From positions 1 to 34,532 of the forward strand of contig NZ_JYKS01000079.1 of NCBI RefSeq assembly GCF_000935045.1: 34,532 nt of DNA. The letters are read 5' to 3'. Numbering within the stretch: position 1 is the first letter of the stretch; every line of letters starts with the position of its first letter. This DNA comes from Pseudomonas sp. 10-1B. GTDB lineage: Bacteria; Pseudomonadota; Gammaproteobacteria; Pseudomonadales; Pseudomonadaceae. Below, in pieces: positions 1 to 7,882 of the stretch. A program made the position numbers and the translations under genes. Under the pieces are notes generated by a model. That model ran no database searches. It saw only the letters and a list, made by a program, of their open reading frames with translations, and was not told where the DNA came from.

Positions 1-15
1 GCGGCGCTCGATCTC
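1..15 (-). repeat. Edge fragment of dispersed GC-rich repeat (family 3)
   Basis: Read on the minus strand the first 15 bases give GAGATCGAGCGCCGC, which is the start of the 24-base element found complete at 14751-14774 and, with one change, at 6795-6818. The window therefore opens inside another copy. No function is known to me. Confidence 0.55.
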
Positions 16-43
16 AAAACCAACAAAAATCCCCCGCCAGGCC

Positions 44-1984
44 CTAAAGCCTGAAATGCCCCACCATCCCCTTCAAGTCAGTACCCAACTGCGCCAGCTC
101 CACACTCGACCGGGCATTGTCCTGCATCGCCAACGCCGCCTGGTCGGCACTGCCGCGGATCTGCGTGACACTGCGGCTGATCTCCTCCGCCACCGAACTC
201 TGCTGCTCGGCCGCCGCGGCAATCTGCTGGTTCATCTGCTGAATCAATGACACCGCTGCAGCAATGCTGCCCAGCGCGCTTTCGGTCTGCAACGCATCGG
301 CCACCGCCAGGCGCACCAACTCGGTACTGCCGCGGATCTGCGCCACCGACTGCTGGGCATTGCCGCGCAGGCTGGCCACCAGGGTCTCGATCTGCTCGGT
401 GGACTGCCGGGTACGCCGCGCCAACGCACGCACCTCATCGGCCACCACGGCAAAACCACGCCCCTGCTCACCGGCGCGGGCGGCTTCGATGGCAGCGTTC
501 AGCGCCAGCAGGTTGGTTTGCTCGGCCACACTCTTGATCACTTCCAGCACGTCGCCGATGGTGTGGATTTCGGCACTCAGGCTGTCGATGCCGGCGCTGG
601 CGGTTTCCGCTGCCGCCGCCAACTGCTCGATGCGCTGCATACTCTGGCGTACCACCTGCTGCCCGGAATCGACCTTCTCGTCCGCAGCCTGGGCCGCCTG
701 CGCCGCCTCTTCGGCATTGCGCGCCACATCGTGCACGGTGGCGGTCATCTGCTGCATGGCGGTGGCCACCTGTTCGGTCTCTTCCTTCTGGCTGCCCACC
801 TCGCGGTTGGTCTGCTCGGTCACCGCCGACAACGCCTGCGCATTGCCCGCCAGTTGCTCGATACCCTGCTGCAAGCCGCTGACGATGCCCGACAGGCCCG
901 CCGCCATCTGCTGCATGGCCTGCATCAACTGCCCCACTTCGTCGCGGCGTGGCGCCTGGGCATCGAAGCCCAGTTCGCCGGCAGCGATACGTTGGGCACG
1001 GGCAATCACATGCTTGAGCGGGCCGACCACAGCCCGGGTGATCAGCCAGGCGGCCAGCACACCCACCAGCAGCGCCAGGCCGGTGGCCAGGGCGATAGCC
1101 AGAGCATTGCGTTGCAGCTCGCCCTGCAGGGCCTGCTCCTGCCCCAGGTAGGCCTGGTCGACCCGACCAGTCACCTGCTCGGCGCTGGCCTGCAATTGCG
1201 CCTTCAGCCCCTGCTCGCGGGCCAGCTGGTCGGTGTATTCGTTGAGCTTGTCGGAGAAACTGCCAATATGCCCCGCTACCTCGCCCAGCACGCTCTGGTA
1301 GCCGGCATCACTGACCGCCCCCTGCAGCTGGCCGACCAGGCTGGCGGCCTCAACCGTCTGGGCGATGCGCTCCTGGCTGACGCCCTCTTCGCCCTTGCGG
1401 CTTTTTTCCAGGCGTACCCGCGCTTCGTCCATGGCCTGCAGCATCAGCCGCGACACCTGCGCCACCTGCGTGGCCTGCTCGAGGAACTCGCTGCCCTGCT
1501 GGCCCTGGGACTGCTTGAGGGTGTACACGCCGTCATCGGCCAGGCCGGCCTGCAACACATCGAGGTTGTTGGCCACGCTGGACACCGACCAACTGGCCAT
1601 ATCCAGCGCCAGCTCCTTGGCCTGCACCGCCTCGACGAAGGCCTCGAAGGCCTGGCCATAGGCCGCCAGGTCGGTTTCGGCCGCCGCCAGCGCCGGCAGG
1701 CCGCGGGCGCGTTCGGCCAGGCCCTGCAGGCCGCTGCGCAAAGCCTCGGCCTGCTGGATGTCAGAGCGCAGGGCAAAGGCCTGCTCGTGCTGACGCAAGC
1801 GCAGCAGGTCGGTGTTGAACTGGGCCAGCTGGCGCAAGCTGTCGAAGCGCTGGCCAACGCTGTGCAGCGCGGCGATACCGATGGCCGCCACCGCCAGGGT
1901 CAGCACCAGCACCAGGGCAAAGCCCAGGCCTAGTTTGCGGGCCATGCCCAGGTTGGCTAGCACACCATACTTGCTCGCGCCCAT
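44..1984 (-). CDS. Methyl-accepting chemotaxis protein with helical periplasmic sensor
   Basis: A 646-residue transmembrane chemoreceptor. It would bind a small molecule in the periplasm and control CheA/CheW phosphorylation to bias flagellar rotation. TM1 lies at about residues 19-40. A roughly 250-residue, almost wholly helical periplasmic domain (41-292) follows, then TM2 at about 293-317, a HAMP domain to about 370, and the cytoplasmic signalling hairpin, whose conserved tip is at about 487-521 (EQTNLLALNAAIEAARAGE). The sensor length and helicity fit the helical bimodular (HBM) class known from P. putida McpS/McpQ, which sense TCA-cycle acids. That ligand assignment is inference. I chose the ATG at 1984 because a GGGGGA ribosome site lies just before it and TM1 follows at once; the reading frame is open 28 codons further up. 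The gene stands alone, divergent from the barrel gene, with no che genes nearby. Confidence 0.93.
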   Translation of the reverse strand: MGASKYGVLANLGMARKLGLGFALVLVLTLAVAAIGIAALHSVGQRFDSLRQLAQFNTDLLRLRQHEQAFALRSDIQQAEALRSGLQGLAERARGLPALAAAETDLAAYGQAFEAFVEAVQAKELALDMASWSVSSVANNLDVLQAGLADDGVYTLKQSQGQQGSEFLEQATQVAQVSRLMLQAMDEARVRLEKSRKGEEGVSQERIAQTVEAASLVGQLQGAVSDAGYQSVLGEVAGHIGSFSDKLNEYTDQLAREQGLKAQLQASAEQVTGRVDQAYLGQEQALQGELQRNALAIALATGLALLVGVLAAWLITRAVVGPLKHVIARAQRIAAGELGFDAQAPRRDEVGQLMQAMQQMAAGLSGIVSGLQQGIEQLAGNAQALSAVTEQTNREVGSQKEETEQVATAMQQMTATVHDVARNAEEAAQAAQAADEKVDSGQQVVRQSMQRIEQLAAAAETASAGIDSLSAEIHTIGDVLEVIKSVAEQTNLLALNAAIEAARAGEQGRGFAVVADEVRALARRTRQSTEQIETLVASLRGNAQQSVAQIRGSTELVRLAVADALQTESALGSIAAAVSLIQQMNQQIAAAAEQQSSVAEEISRSVTQIRGSADQAALAMQDNARSSVELAQLGTDLKGMVGHFRL

Positions 1985-2390
1985 GCCGATCCCCCTTGAC
2001 CTTGTCCGGTTATGCCGAGGGCCAAGGGTGGCAACCTTCACCACCCACTCACAAGGGGCTAGCCGCACAATGGTGTCAAATAGCTATGAACTGTCGCATT
2101 CAGCTGTACGGATGTCGTTTTCAGTAGCGTTGACAGGCGCCATCAAAGGGCCATCAATGTTAGCCGATCCTGGCGTCGTGCAACGCTTGAAATCATATTA
2201 AATGGAAGCAAGCAAATTCCGGATTTATTCCCTTCCTCTCTTTATAAAGTTCTATTGACGCCATTTAATTCGCACCCCGAACGGGCAAATAAAAATTTAT
2301 TAAACAGCACCACCACTCATTAAAAACAACGCTATCGTGATGCGTAACTGGCCCGCCCGCTGGACCCGTAGTGCACCGATGGAGTTCTTT

Positions 2391-3134
2391 ATGAAAAGAG
2401 CCATTTTTACTGCTGTGGTCACCCCCTTTCTGCTCGGTACCGTTACAACTTCTAGCCAAGCCAATACCTCCACTGCCGCGCGGCTAACTATTGGCGCACA
2501 AGGCAGTTATACCCAGCTAGAATTGAATGGTCGTGGCAATGACACCGAGCACATGCCCGAAGGCGGCGTATTCATCAATTACGGCAACAAGATGACGGCC
2601 AAGGCAGGTTTGGTTTACCAGGCCGAAGCCAGCGCCATGTACTCCAAGAAGCAGAACCAAAAGCTCAAGGACGGCCAGGTCGACCTGGACCTGGGCTGGC
2701 GCACTGGATTGGGCGAGCGCCACTCGCTGGATGTGCTGCTGGGGGCCGGTTACAAATGGAACCGGCTGGAACCCAACACCAGCCGATATGACGTCGATTT
2801 GACCAACCGTACCCCGTTCGCCAAGGTCGCCGCCGGTTACAACTACCGCTTCAATAACGCCACCCTGCGTTTCGAAGCCGGTATCCGCCAAGTTGTCGAT
2901 GGTGATGCGCAACTGAAAATTCATGGCCTCAGCCACGAAGAGGTGGACCTGAAAGACACCAGCAATCCTTTTGCAGAACTTAGTGTGCTATTCAACACCC
3001 GAGGCAGCGTGTCGATACTTGCTTCGCTTTATTACAGCCGCTACGACTATGAACTGGACGGGCAGTTCGTGATGACCGATTCCGACAAACAAACCCGCGA
3101 TGAGTACGGCGTTAAAGTGGGTATCAGCTTTTAA
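2391..3134 (+). CDS. Outer-membrane beta-barrel protein, function unknown
   Basis: A 247-residue secreted protein. The start ATG at 2391 has GGAG six bases before it; two upstream in-frame ATGs lack a site. Residues 1-24 form a signal peptide (basic start, hydrophobic core, SQA cleavage site). The mature part alternates hydrophobic and polar residues with many aromatic and glycine positions and ends in a C-terminal phenylalanine (VGISF), the usual signal for BAM-dependent outer-membrane insertion. It would form about ten short strands. It resembles the OmpW/autotransporter-barrel style in general layout, but I do not recognise a specific family or ligand. The roughly 400 bp upstream, shared with the divergent chemoreceptor, is notably AT-rich at 2190-2340, but I could not fix a convincing promoter there. 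Confidence 0.75.
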   Translation: MKRAIFTAVVTPFLLGTVTTSSQANTSTAARLTIGAQGSYTQLELNGRGNDTEHMPEGGVFINYGNKMTAKAGLVYQAEASAMYSKKQNQKLKDGQVDLDLGWRTGLGERHSLDVLLGAGYKWNRLEPNTSRYDVDLTNRTPFAKVAAGYNYRFNNATLRFEAGIRQVVDGDAQLKIHGLSHEEVDLKDTSNPFAELSVLFNTRGSVSILASLYYSRYDYELDGQFVMTDSDKQTRDEYGVKVGISF

Positions 3135-3174
3135 CCAGGTGGGCTTGTATAGGCGCTGTAGCGCAGAGTACAGG

Positions 3175-3262
3175 TGTGGGAGCGGGCTTGCACCCGCGAA
3201 CACCGGCAAAGCCGGTGCCATAAACCGCGTCGCCTGCTTCGCGGGACAAGCCCGCTCCCACA
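3175..3262. repeat. REP element pair (imperfect palindromic unit)
   Basis: A perfect 16-base inverted repeat (TGTGGGAGCGGGCTTG at 3175-3190 and its complement at 3247-3262) encloses a second small hairpin, CACCGGCAAAGCCGGTG. This is the typical P. putida REP layout. It sits between convergent genes, where it may stop transcription or protect mRNA ends. A further partial unit lies at 3352-3381 (TGTGGGAGCGAGTTCACCCGCGAAG). Confidence 0.9.
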
Positions 3263-3272
3263 ATGCCCCCTG

Positions 3273-3320
3273 TTCTCTGCGCGACTGCGCAGCCCACAGG
3301 GCTGAGTGATCTCCCACAGG
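3273..3320. repeat. Dispersed repeat family 2 (CTGCGC/GCGCAG hairpin)
   Basis: The stretch TTCTCTGCGCGACTGCGCAG followed by CCCACAGGGCTGAGTGATCTCCC recurs at 10426-10470 and, more diverged, at 15078-15120. Each copy has a CTGCGC...GCGCAG hairpin and lies next to a REP element, so the two may travel together as a composite intergenic repeat. Confidence 0.6.
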
Positions 3321-3397
3321 GACATCACAGAACCTGAGGGCAGCGAGGTACCTGTGGGAGCGAGTTCACCCGCGAAGAAGCCCACACCAATATCAGC

Positions 3398-4159
3398 TCA
3401 AATCGCCGTCGCCCCACCATCGACAGTCAGGCAATGTCCGGTAGTAAACGCCGCGCCATCGCTGCACAGGTACAGCACCGCGCTGGCAATTTCCTCGACC
3501 TTGCCAATGCGCCCCACCGGGTGCATGGCGGCGGCGAACTCGGCCTTGCGCGGGTCGGCTTCATACGCACGGCGGAACATGTCGGTGTCGATCACCGCCG
3601 GGCACACGGCATTCACGCGGATGCCCTTCTTGGCATACTCGATGGCCGCAGACTTGGTCAGGCCAATCACCGCATGCTTGCTGGCGCTATAGATGCTCAT
3701 TTTCGGCGCAGCCCCCAGCCCAGCCACCGACGCGGTATTGACGATCACCCCACCGCCCTGGGCCATCAGCAAGGGCAGCTGGTACTTCATGCACAACCAC
3801 ACACCCTTCACGTTCACACCCATGATGGCATCGAACTCAGCCTCGCTGCCCTCGGCCAGGCGGCTTTGCTCTATCTCGATCCCGGCGTTGTTGTAGGCAT
3901 AGTCCAGTCGGCCATAGGCGCCGATCAGGCGCTCGTGCAGCTGGCGCACCTCGGCGTCGCGGGTAACGTCGCAGGCAATGAACAGCGCTTCGCCACCCGC
4001 GGCCTCAATCAGCGCCACGGTGGCCTCGCCGCCGACCGGGTCGCGGTCGGCCACCACCACTTTCAGGCCCTCGCGGGCGAAGGCCAGGGCGGTTGCCCGG
4101 CCGATGCCGGCGGCAGCGCCGGTAACCAGGGCTACCTGGCCAGAAAAGGTCATGCTCAT
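3398..4159 (-). CDS. Short-chain dehydrogenase/reductase (classical SDR)
   Basis: A 253-residue cytosolic NAD(P)H-dependent oxidoreductase of the classical SDR family. It has the Rossmann motif TGAAAGIG (residues 13-20), NNAG (90-93), and the catalytic residues Ser144, Tyr157 and Lys161 (YSASK). An acidic residue after the second strand (ADRD) suggests preference for NAD over NADP. It ends with the common SDR tail HCLTVDGGATAI. The ATG at 4159 has an AGGAG-type site about seven bases upstream; the frame is open 24 codons further but without such a site. The substrate cannot be read from sequence. It is divergent from the CurA-like oxidoreductase at 4336, and the two may share a regulatory region. 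Confidence 0.92.
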   Translation of the reverse strand: MSMTFSGQVALVTGAAAGIGRATALAFAREGLKVVVADRDPVGGEATVALIEAAGGEALFIACDVTRDAEVRQLHERLIGAYGRLDYAYNNAGIEIEQSRLAEGSEAEFDAIMGVNVKGVWLCMKYQLPLLMAQGGGVIVNTASVAGLGAAPKMSIYSASKHAVIGLTKSAAIEYAKKGIRVNAVCPAVIDTDMFRRAYEADPRKAEFAAAMHPVGRIGKVEEIASAVLYLCSDGAAFTTGHCLTVDGGATAI

Positions 4160-4335
4160 CGCGTGCTCCTGTGAGGGCTTGGTGGGCTTCAGAGCATAGT
4201 CAGGCACCGCCCGGCCGGGCAGCATCATCACACCAACGGTTGGGCTACCATGCTTATCAGTGATGTTAACGACCTGGCTACATCAACAAGGTAGATTGAA
4301 CGCCTGTCATCTTCCACCGCCCACAAGGACCCGCC

Positions 4336-5337
4336 ATGACCCAGACCAACCGCCGCTTCCTGCTAGCCAAACGCCCGGTCGGCGCCGTGCGCCGTGACGA
4401 CTTCAGCTTCGAAACAACCCCCGCCGAACAACCCGGCGAAGGCCAGGTGCTGGTGCGCAACCTGTACCTGTCGCTGGACCCGGCCATGCGCGGCTGGATG
4501 AACGAAGGCAAGTCCTACATCCCGCCTGTGGCCCTGGGCCAGGTCATGCGCGCGCTGGGCGTTGGTGAAGTGGTTGCCTCCAACCACCCCGGTTTCAAAC
4601 CGGGCGACCATGTAAGCGGCGCCCTTGGCGTGCAGGACTACTTCACCGGCGAGCCCCAGGGCCTGCACAAGATCGACCCCAGCCTGGCGCCCCTGCCCCG
4701 CTACCTGTCGGCGCTGGGCATGACCGGCATGACCGCCTACTTCGCCCTGCTGGACGTCGGCCAGCCCAAGGCCGGCGACACCGTGGTCATCTCCGGCGCG
4801 GCCGGTGCGGTGGGCAGCATCGTCGGGCAGATTGCCAAGCTCAAAGGCTGCCGCGTGGTCGGCATTGCCGGCGGCGCCGAAAAGTGCCAGTACCTCAAGG
4901 ACGAACTGGGCTTCGACGGGGTGATCGACTACAAGGCCGAAGACGTGCTGGCCGGGCTGAAACGCGAATGCCCCAAAGGCGTGGACGTGTACTTCGACAA
5001 CGTTGGCGGTGACATCCTCGACGCCGTGCTGACGCGCATCAACTTCAAGGCCCGCATCGTGATTTGCGGCGCGATCAGCCAGTACAACAACAAGGAAGCG
5101 GTGAAAGGCCCGGCCAATTACCTGTCGCTGCTGGTGAACCGCGCGCGTATGGAAGGCTTTGTGGTGATGGACCATGCCAAGGACTATGGCAAGGCCGCGC
5201 AGGAGATTGCCGGGTGGCTGGCCAGCGGCCAGGTGAAGAGCAAGGAGGATGTAGTGGAAGGCCTGGAGACCTTCCCCGAGACCTTGCTCAAGCTGTTCAG
5301 CGGGGAGAATTTTGGCAAGTTGGTGCTCAAGGTCTAG
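4336..5337 (+). CDS. NADP-dependent oxidoreductase, CurA/YncB type (MDR superfamily)
   Basis: A 333-residue zinc-independent medium-chain reductase. The N-terminal substrate domain carries the family signature YLSLDPAMRGWM (about 44-55). The cofactor domain has the GAAGAVGS nucleotide loop (154-161), followed by a YKAEDV segment and the YFDNVGGDILD motif. Members reduce the double bond of alpha,beta-unsaturated ketones and aldehydes with NADPH (for example curcumin reductase CurA, leukotriene B4 dehydrogenase relatives). The length is normal for the family. AAGGA lies about nine bases before the ATG. It probably acts in detoxification of reactive carbonyls, but the physiological substrate is not evident. 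Confidence 0.93.
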   Translation: MTQTNRRFLLAKRPVGAVRRDDFSFETTPAEQPGEGQVLVRNLYLSLDPAMRGWMNEGKSYIPPVALGQVMRALGVGEVVASNHPGFKPGDHVSGALGVQDYFTGEPQGLHKIDPSLAPLPRYLSALGMTGMTAYFALLDVGQPKAGDTVVISGAAGAVGSIVGQIAKLKGCRVVGIAGGAEKCQYLKDELGFDGVIDYKAEDVLAGLKRECPKGVDVYFDNVGGDILDAVLTRINFKARIVICGAISQYNNKEAVKGPANYLSLLVNRARMEGFVVMDHAKDYGKAAQEIAGWLASGQVKSKEDVVEGLETFPETLLKLFSGENFGKLVLKV

Positions 5338-5381
5338 AGCCCACAGCTACTGCAGAGGGCTTGAGCCTGATGCCGCCCCCC

Positions 5382-5466
5382 TGTAGGAGCGGGCTTGCCC
5401 GCGAAGAATCCAACGCAGTGCATGGCACCGGCTTTGCCGGTGTTCGCGGCTAAAGCCGCTCCTACA
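5382..5466. repeat. REP element pair
   Basis: TGTAGGAGCGGGCTTGCCCGCGAA at the left end is mirrored by TTCGCGGCTAAAGCCGCTCCTACA at the right, with the central CACCGGCTTTGCCGGTG hairpin. It lies between the convergent ends of the oxidoreductase gene and the RES toxin gene. Confidence 0.88.
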
Positions 5467-5515
5467 AGCGAGCGCAGGCCCTGTGGCTGGCTTGCCAGCG
5501 ACGAGGCCGAGCCCC

Positions 5516-6214
5516 TCACACCCCCGCCACCAGCTTGTTGACGCTGGTGATCTGCTTGTTCCAGACCATTTCGTAATGGCATGACTGCACGATCGAGGCT
5601 ACCGGGCGTGGCGTCATCAACGCCCAACAGGTGTTGCCCTGCGAACGAACGGAATGATAACGAAGCCCCGCCGCACCGGCCTTTTTCACGTCCGCCCCGA
5701 GAACGCGGGAGGCTGTGTAGTCGTCAGGGGCGTAAATGGCATGCGACCGTGGCAACACGGTGGCATCCAGCACCCCCGCTTCGTCGAACTGGCAAACCAG
5801 CCCGCGAAACACAAAGCGCTCATAGTTCAACCCACGCACGTTGCCCCAATACGCCGCCTGATGATGCTGCACCTCTGCAAGCGCGGTTTCCATGGTATCG
5901 GCCAGGTAAAGCACGCCAAAGGTGCCGTCGCCGAAACGCGAGCCATCCGGGTTCACATGGGTGAACGGCGCCGTTGCATACGAGCAACCACTGATGCCAA
6001 ACGGGATTTCGACGCGGGGTATCAGGTTGAGGCTGCCAACCTCATTTTGCAGGCGAGGGTTGGTGAGGGCCTGAATGGCGTAAAGGATGTCGAATTCGTC
6101 AGCGCTGGCGACGTCGTCGAACAGTGCGATGGGGGGGAACTTGGAGTTCACCAGGCGGTACGACCTGATGGCCTCGCCACCCGTTATCGGCTGCAGGCTG
6201 GCGGCATTTACCAT
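5516..6214 (-). CDS. RES-domain toxin of a RES/Xre toxin-antitoxin pair
   Basis: A 232-residue protein with a RES domain. Residues matching the conserved set are Arg93 (SRFGDG), Tyr103 (VLYLAD), Glu114 (TALAE) and Ser188 (YHSVRS). Characterised RES toxins degrade NAD+ and arrest growth until the partner antitoxin binds them. The start codon overlaps the end of the upstream antitoxin gene by a few bases (antitoxin stop at 6208-6210, toxin ATG at 6212-6214), so the two are translationally coupled. All four key residues are present and the length is normal for the family, so the toxin looks intact. Confidence 0.88.
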   Translation of the reverse strand: MVNAASLQPITGGEAIRSYRLVNSKFPPIALFDDVASADEFDILYAIQALTNPRLQNEVGSLNLIPRVEIPFGISGCSYATAPFTHVNPDGSRFGDGTFGVLYLADTMETALAEVQHHQAAYWGNVRGLNYERFVFRGLVCQFDEAGVLDATVLPRSHAIYAPDDYTASRVLGADVKKAGAAGLRYHSVRSQGNTCWALMTPRPVASIVQSCHYEMVWNKQITSVNKLVAGV

Positions 6215-6609
6215 TGCGCACCCCGCAACACATCGATGCGCCGAAACGTCTCGTACAGCTGAATGAACGAGCCTTCACTGATGATTTCCAACGGCGAACG
6301 CCCGTCGAAGAACGGGTTGTCATTATTCATGGAGGGAAAGCCGTAGACATTCTCGGGGTTGTCGAAAATGGTGCGCAGGCTTGCATGGATGTTCAGCACC
6401 AGGCTGATACGGGCCAGTTGGTCGCTGTCGAGGCTTACCGCCCGTTCGGGGTGCTTCACCCGCGCATAGGTACTGCGCGAAATGCGCAAGACGCTTTCAA
6501 TCTGCCTGGACGTGGCGTTCCACTTCTCCATGATGTTGACCGCAGTGCGCAGTGCCACAGCCCCCACATCCTTGGTCGAAGAAGATTGCTTGCTGACCGC
6601 CTGGCTCAT
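6208..6609 (-). CDS. Xre/MbcA/ParS-type antitoxin
   Basis: A 133-residue antitoxin partner of the RES toxin. The N-terminal half (about 17-60) is a helix-turn-helix-like region containing SRQIESVLRISRSTYARVK. The C-terminal half (about 75-133) is the toxin-binding domain, with the typical IFDNPENVYGF and FDGRSPLEII motifs. The ATG at 6609 has GGAG eight bases before it; the frame extends 15 codons upstream without a site. In this family the antitoxin both blocks the toxin active site and represses its own promoter. Confidence 0.87.
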   Translation of the reverse strand: MSQAVSKQSSSTKDVGAVALRTAVNIMEKWNATSRQIESVLRISRSTYARVKHPERAVSLDSDQLARISLVLNIHASLRTIFDNPENVYGFPSMNNDNPFFDGRSPLEIISEGSFIQLYETFRRIDVLRGAQW

Positions 6610-6619
6610 GACCGTAACT

Positions 6620-6655
6620 CCGCATCTATGATCTATAGACACAAAGTTAGCCAAT
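6620..6655 (-). promoter_or_regulatory. Probable promoter/operator of the RES/Xre operon
   Basis: Just upstream of the antitoxin start is the 8-base palindrome TCTATAGA (6632-6639) beside a second CATAGAT. On the minus strand TTGGCT is 18 bases before CATAGAT, a weak sigma70-like spacing. A palindrome overlapping the promoter fits autoregulation by the antitoxin. The match is modest. Confidence 0.35.
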
Positions 6656-6711
6656 TATGATCCCTAGAGCAAATACCTTTCCCCTCTGGACCATGCGACA
6701 TCGAGCTCGCC

Positions 6712-6754
6712 TGTGGGAGCCGGCTTGCCGGCGATCACCGCCGAAGGCGGTGCC
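6712..6754. repeat. Single REP element (variant)
   Basis: TGTGGGAGCCGGCTTGCCGGCGA followed by CACCGCCGAAGGCGGTG: a REP unit with a changed but compensated stem (GCCGGC...GCCGGC). The second half of a pair is missing. Confidence 0.8.
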
Positions 6755-6794
6755 ATGCAGTGAGCTCAAATGGCGTTGGTTGTGTGGTGCCTGG

Positions 6795-6818
6795 GAAATC
6801 GAGCGCCGCCCGCGCGGC
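6795..6818 (+). repeat. Dispersed GC-rich repeat family 3
   Basis: GAAATCGAGCGCCGCC followed by CGCGCGGC, one base different from 14751-14774 and matching the inverted fragment at 1-15. The core GCCGCCCGCGCGGC is self-complementary and can fold as a short hairpin. Confidence 0.6.
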
Positions 6819-6991
6819 TGTAACAGCCCCCTGGGTCGGTTTTACCTGATGCAGAAGGTGTCCCTAAGGTGCCCCTTCCTTTAAAATGGGAAATGCCTGC
6901 GCAAGATATTGAATTGCCATCATTTTAGACAAGAGCAAGCAGGCAGCCTGCATGAAGCTTCAACAAAACGGATCAAAGCTAGGGGTTACAC
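6819..6991 (+). promoter_or_regulatory. Leader region of the GT2 gene
   Basis: The DNA becomes AT-rich here. It contains the odd palindrome GCAGGCAGCCTGC (6939-6951) about 40 bases before the start codon, which could be an operator, and AGGGG before the ATG. No clear -35/-10 pair was found. Confidence 0.25.
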
Positions 6992-7882
6992 ATGTGTTCT
7001 GAGAGTCACGCCGTTACTGACACTCCGTTGGTGACAGTGATCATCGCGTCCTATAACCACGCACGCTACATCGAAGCAAGCATTGACAGCGTCATCAACC
7101 AGACCTACAAGAACATCGAGCTTCTGGTGGTCGACGACGGTTCCAGGGACGACAGCCCTGCAGTGCTCAAACGCCTTCAGGAACAGCACGGCTTCGACCT
7201 GCGCTTCCAAGCCAACCAAGGCCTGGCACGCACCCTCAACGATGCGATCGCACGCGCCAAGGGCGACCTGATCGTGCCTTTCGGCTCCGACGACATCATG
7301 CTGCCGCACCGTATCGCCACCCAAGTGGAATACATGAACGGCAAGCCCGAAGTGGGCATCTGCTCGGCCAACATCGAAACCATCGACCAGGATGGCAACG
7401 TGATGGGTGCCCGCGAGCAGCGCAACCGCAACCTGCCCTTCCGCCGCCTGGACTTCGACGACCTGTTCCTCGACCGCAAGCCGGGCCCCATGGCTGCCAC
7501 ATTGATGCTGCGCCGTGAGGCCCTGGAAAAGGTGGGTGGCTTCAATGCCGATATCCGCCTGGAAGACGTGTATATCGAACTGTCGATCGCACGTGCCGGT
7601 TACTTCATCGACGTGCTGGGCGAGGTGCTGGCGCAGTACCGTGACCACCCGACCAACACCTTCAAGAATGGCCGCTTCATGGTGGACAATGTGCTGCGCA
7701 CCTTTGCGGTGTTCCGCGACCACCCGCAGTACGAGCAGGTATGCATGAAGTTCCGTAACTCCATGGTGCTGAAGTATGCCAACCGCGACAAGGCACTGAG
7801 CCGGGAAATCCTTTCGGAAATCCCGCTCAGGTACTGGAACAAGAAGACCCTGCGCGGTATGTGGCGGATGGCCTGGTCTTAA
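6992..7882 (+). CDS. GT2-family glycosyltransferase (GT-A fold)
   Basis: A 296-residue cytosolic or membrane-associated glycosyltransferase that would move a sugar from a nucleotide-sugar donor to an acceptor. The family signatures are VTVIIASYNHARYIEASIDS near the start, VVDDGS (46-51) for nucleotide binding, and the metal-binding SDD (99-101). An acidic general-base candidate is in RLEDVYIE. The C-terminal tail is basic and amphipathic. It faces the WaaL-type ligase gene and their stop codons share the four bases TTAA at 7879-7882. The location suggests a role in LPS core or O-antigen assembly. Donor and linkage cannot be deduced. Confidence 0.9.
   Translation: MCSESHAVTDTPLVTVIIASYNHARYIEASIDSVINQTYKNIELLVVDDGSRDDSPAVLKRLQEQHGFDLRFQANQGLARTLNDAIARAKGDLIVPFGSDDIMLPHRIATQVEYMNGKPEVGICSANIETIDQDGNVMGAREQRNRNLPFRRLDFDDLFLDRKPGPMAATLMLRREALEKVGGFNADIRLEDVYIELSIARAGYFIDVLGEVLAQYRDHPTNTFKNGRFMVDNVLRTFAVFRDHPQYEQVCMKFRNSMVLKYANRDKALSREILSEIPLRYWNKKTLRGMWRMAWS

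Noticed and set aside
518..1933. 471-codon open frame on the plus strand antisense to the chemoreceptor
   Set aside because: It is a shadow frame in GC-rich coding DNA; the translation (His/Leu/Gln-rich) has no family motifs while the minus strand has a full MCP.
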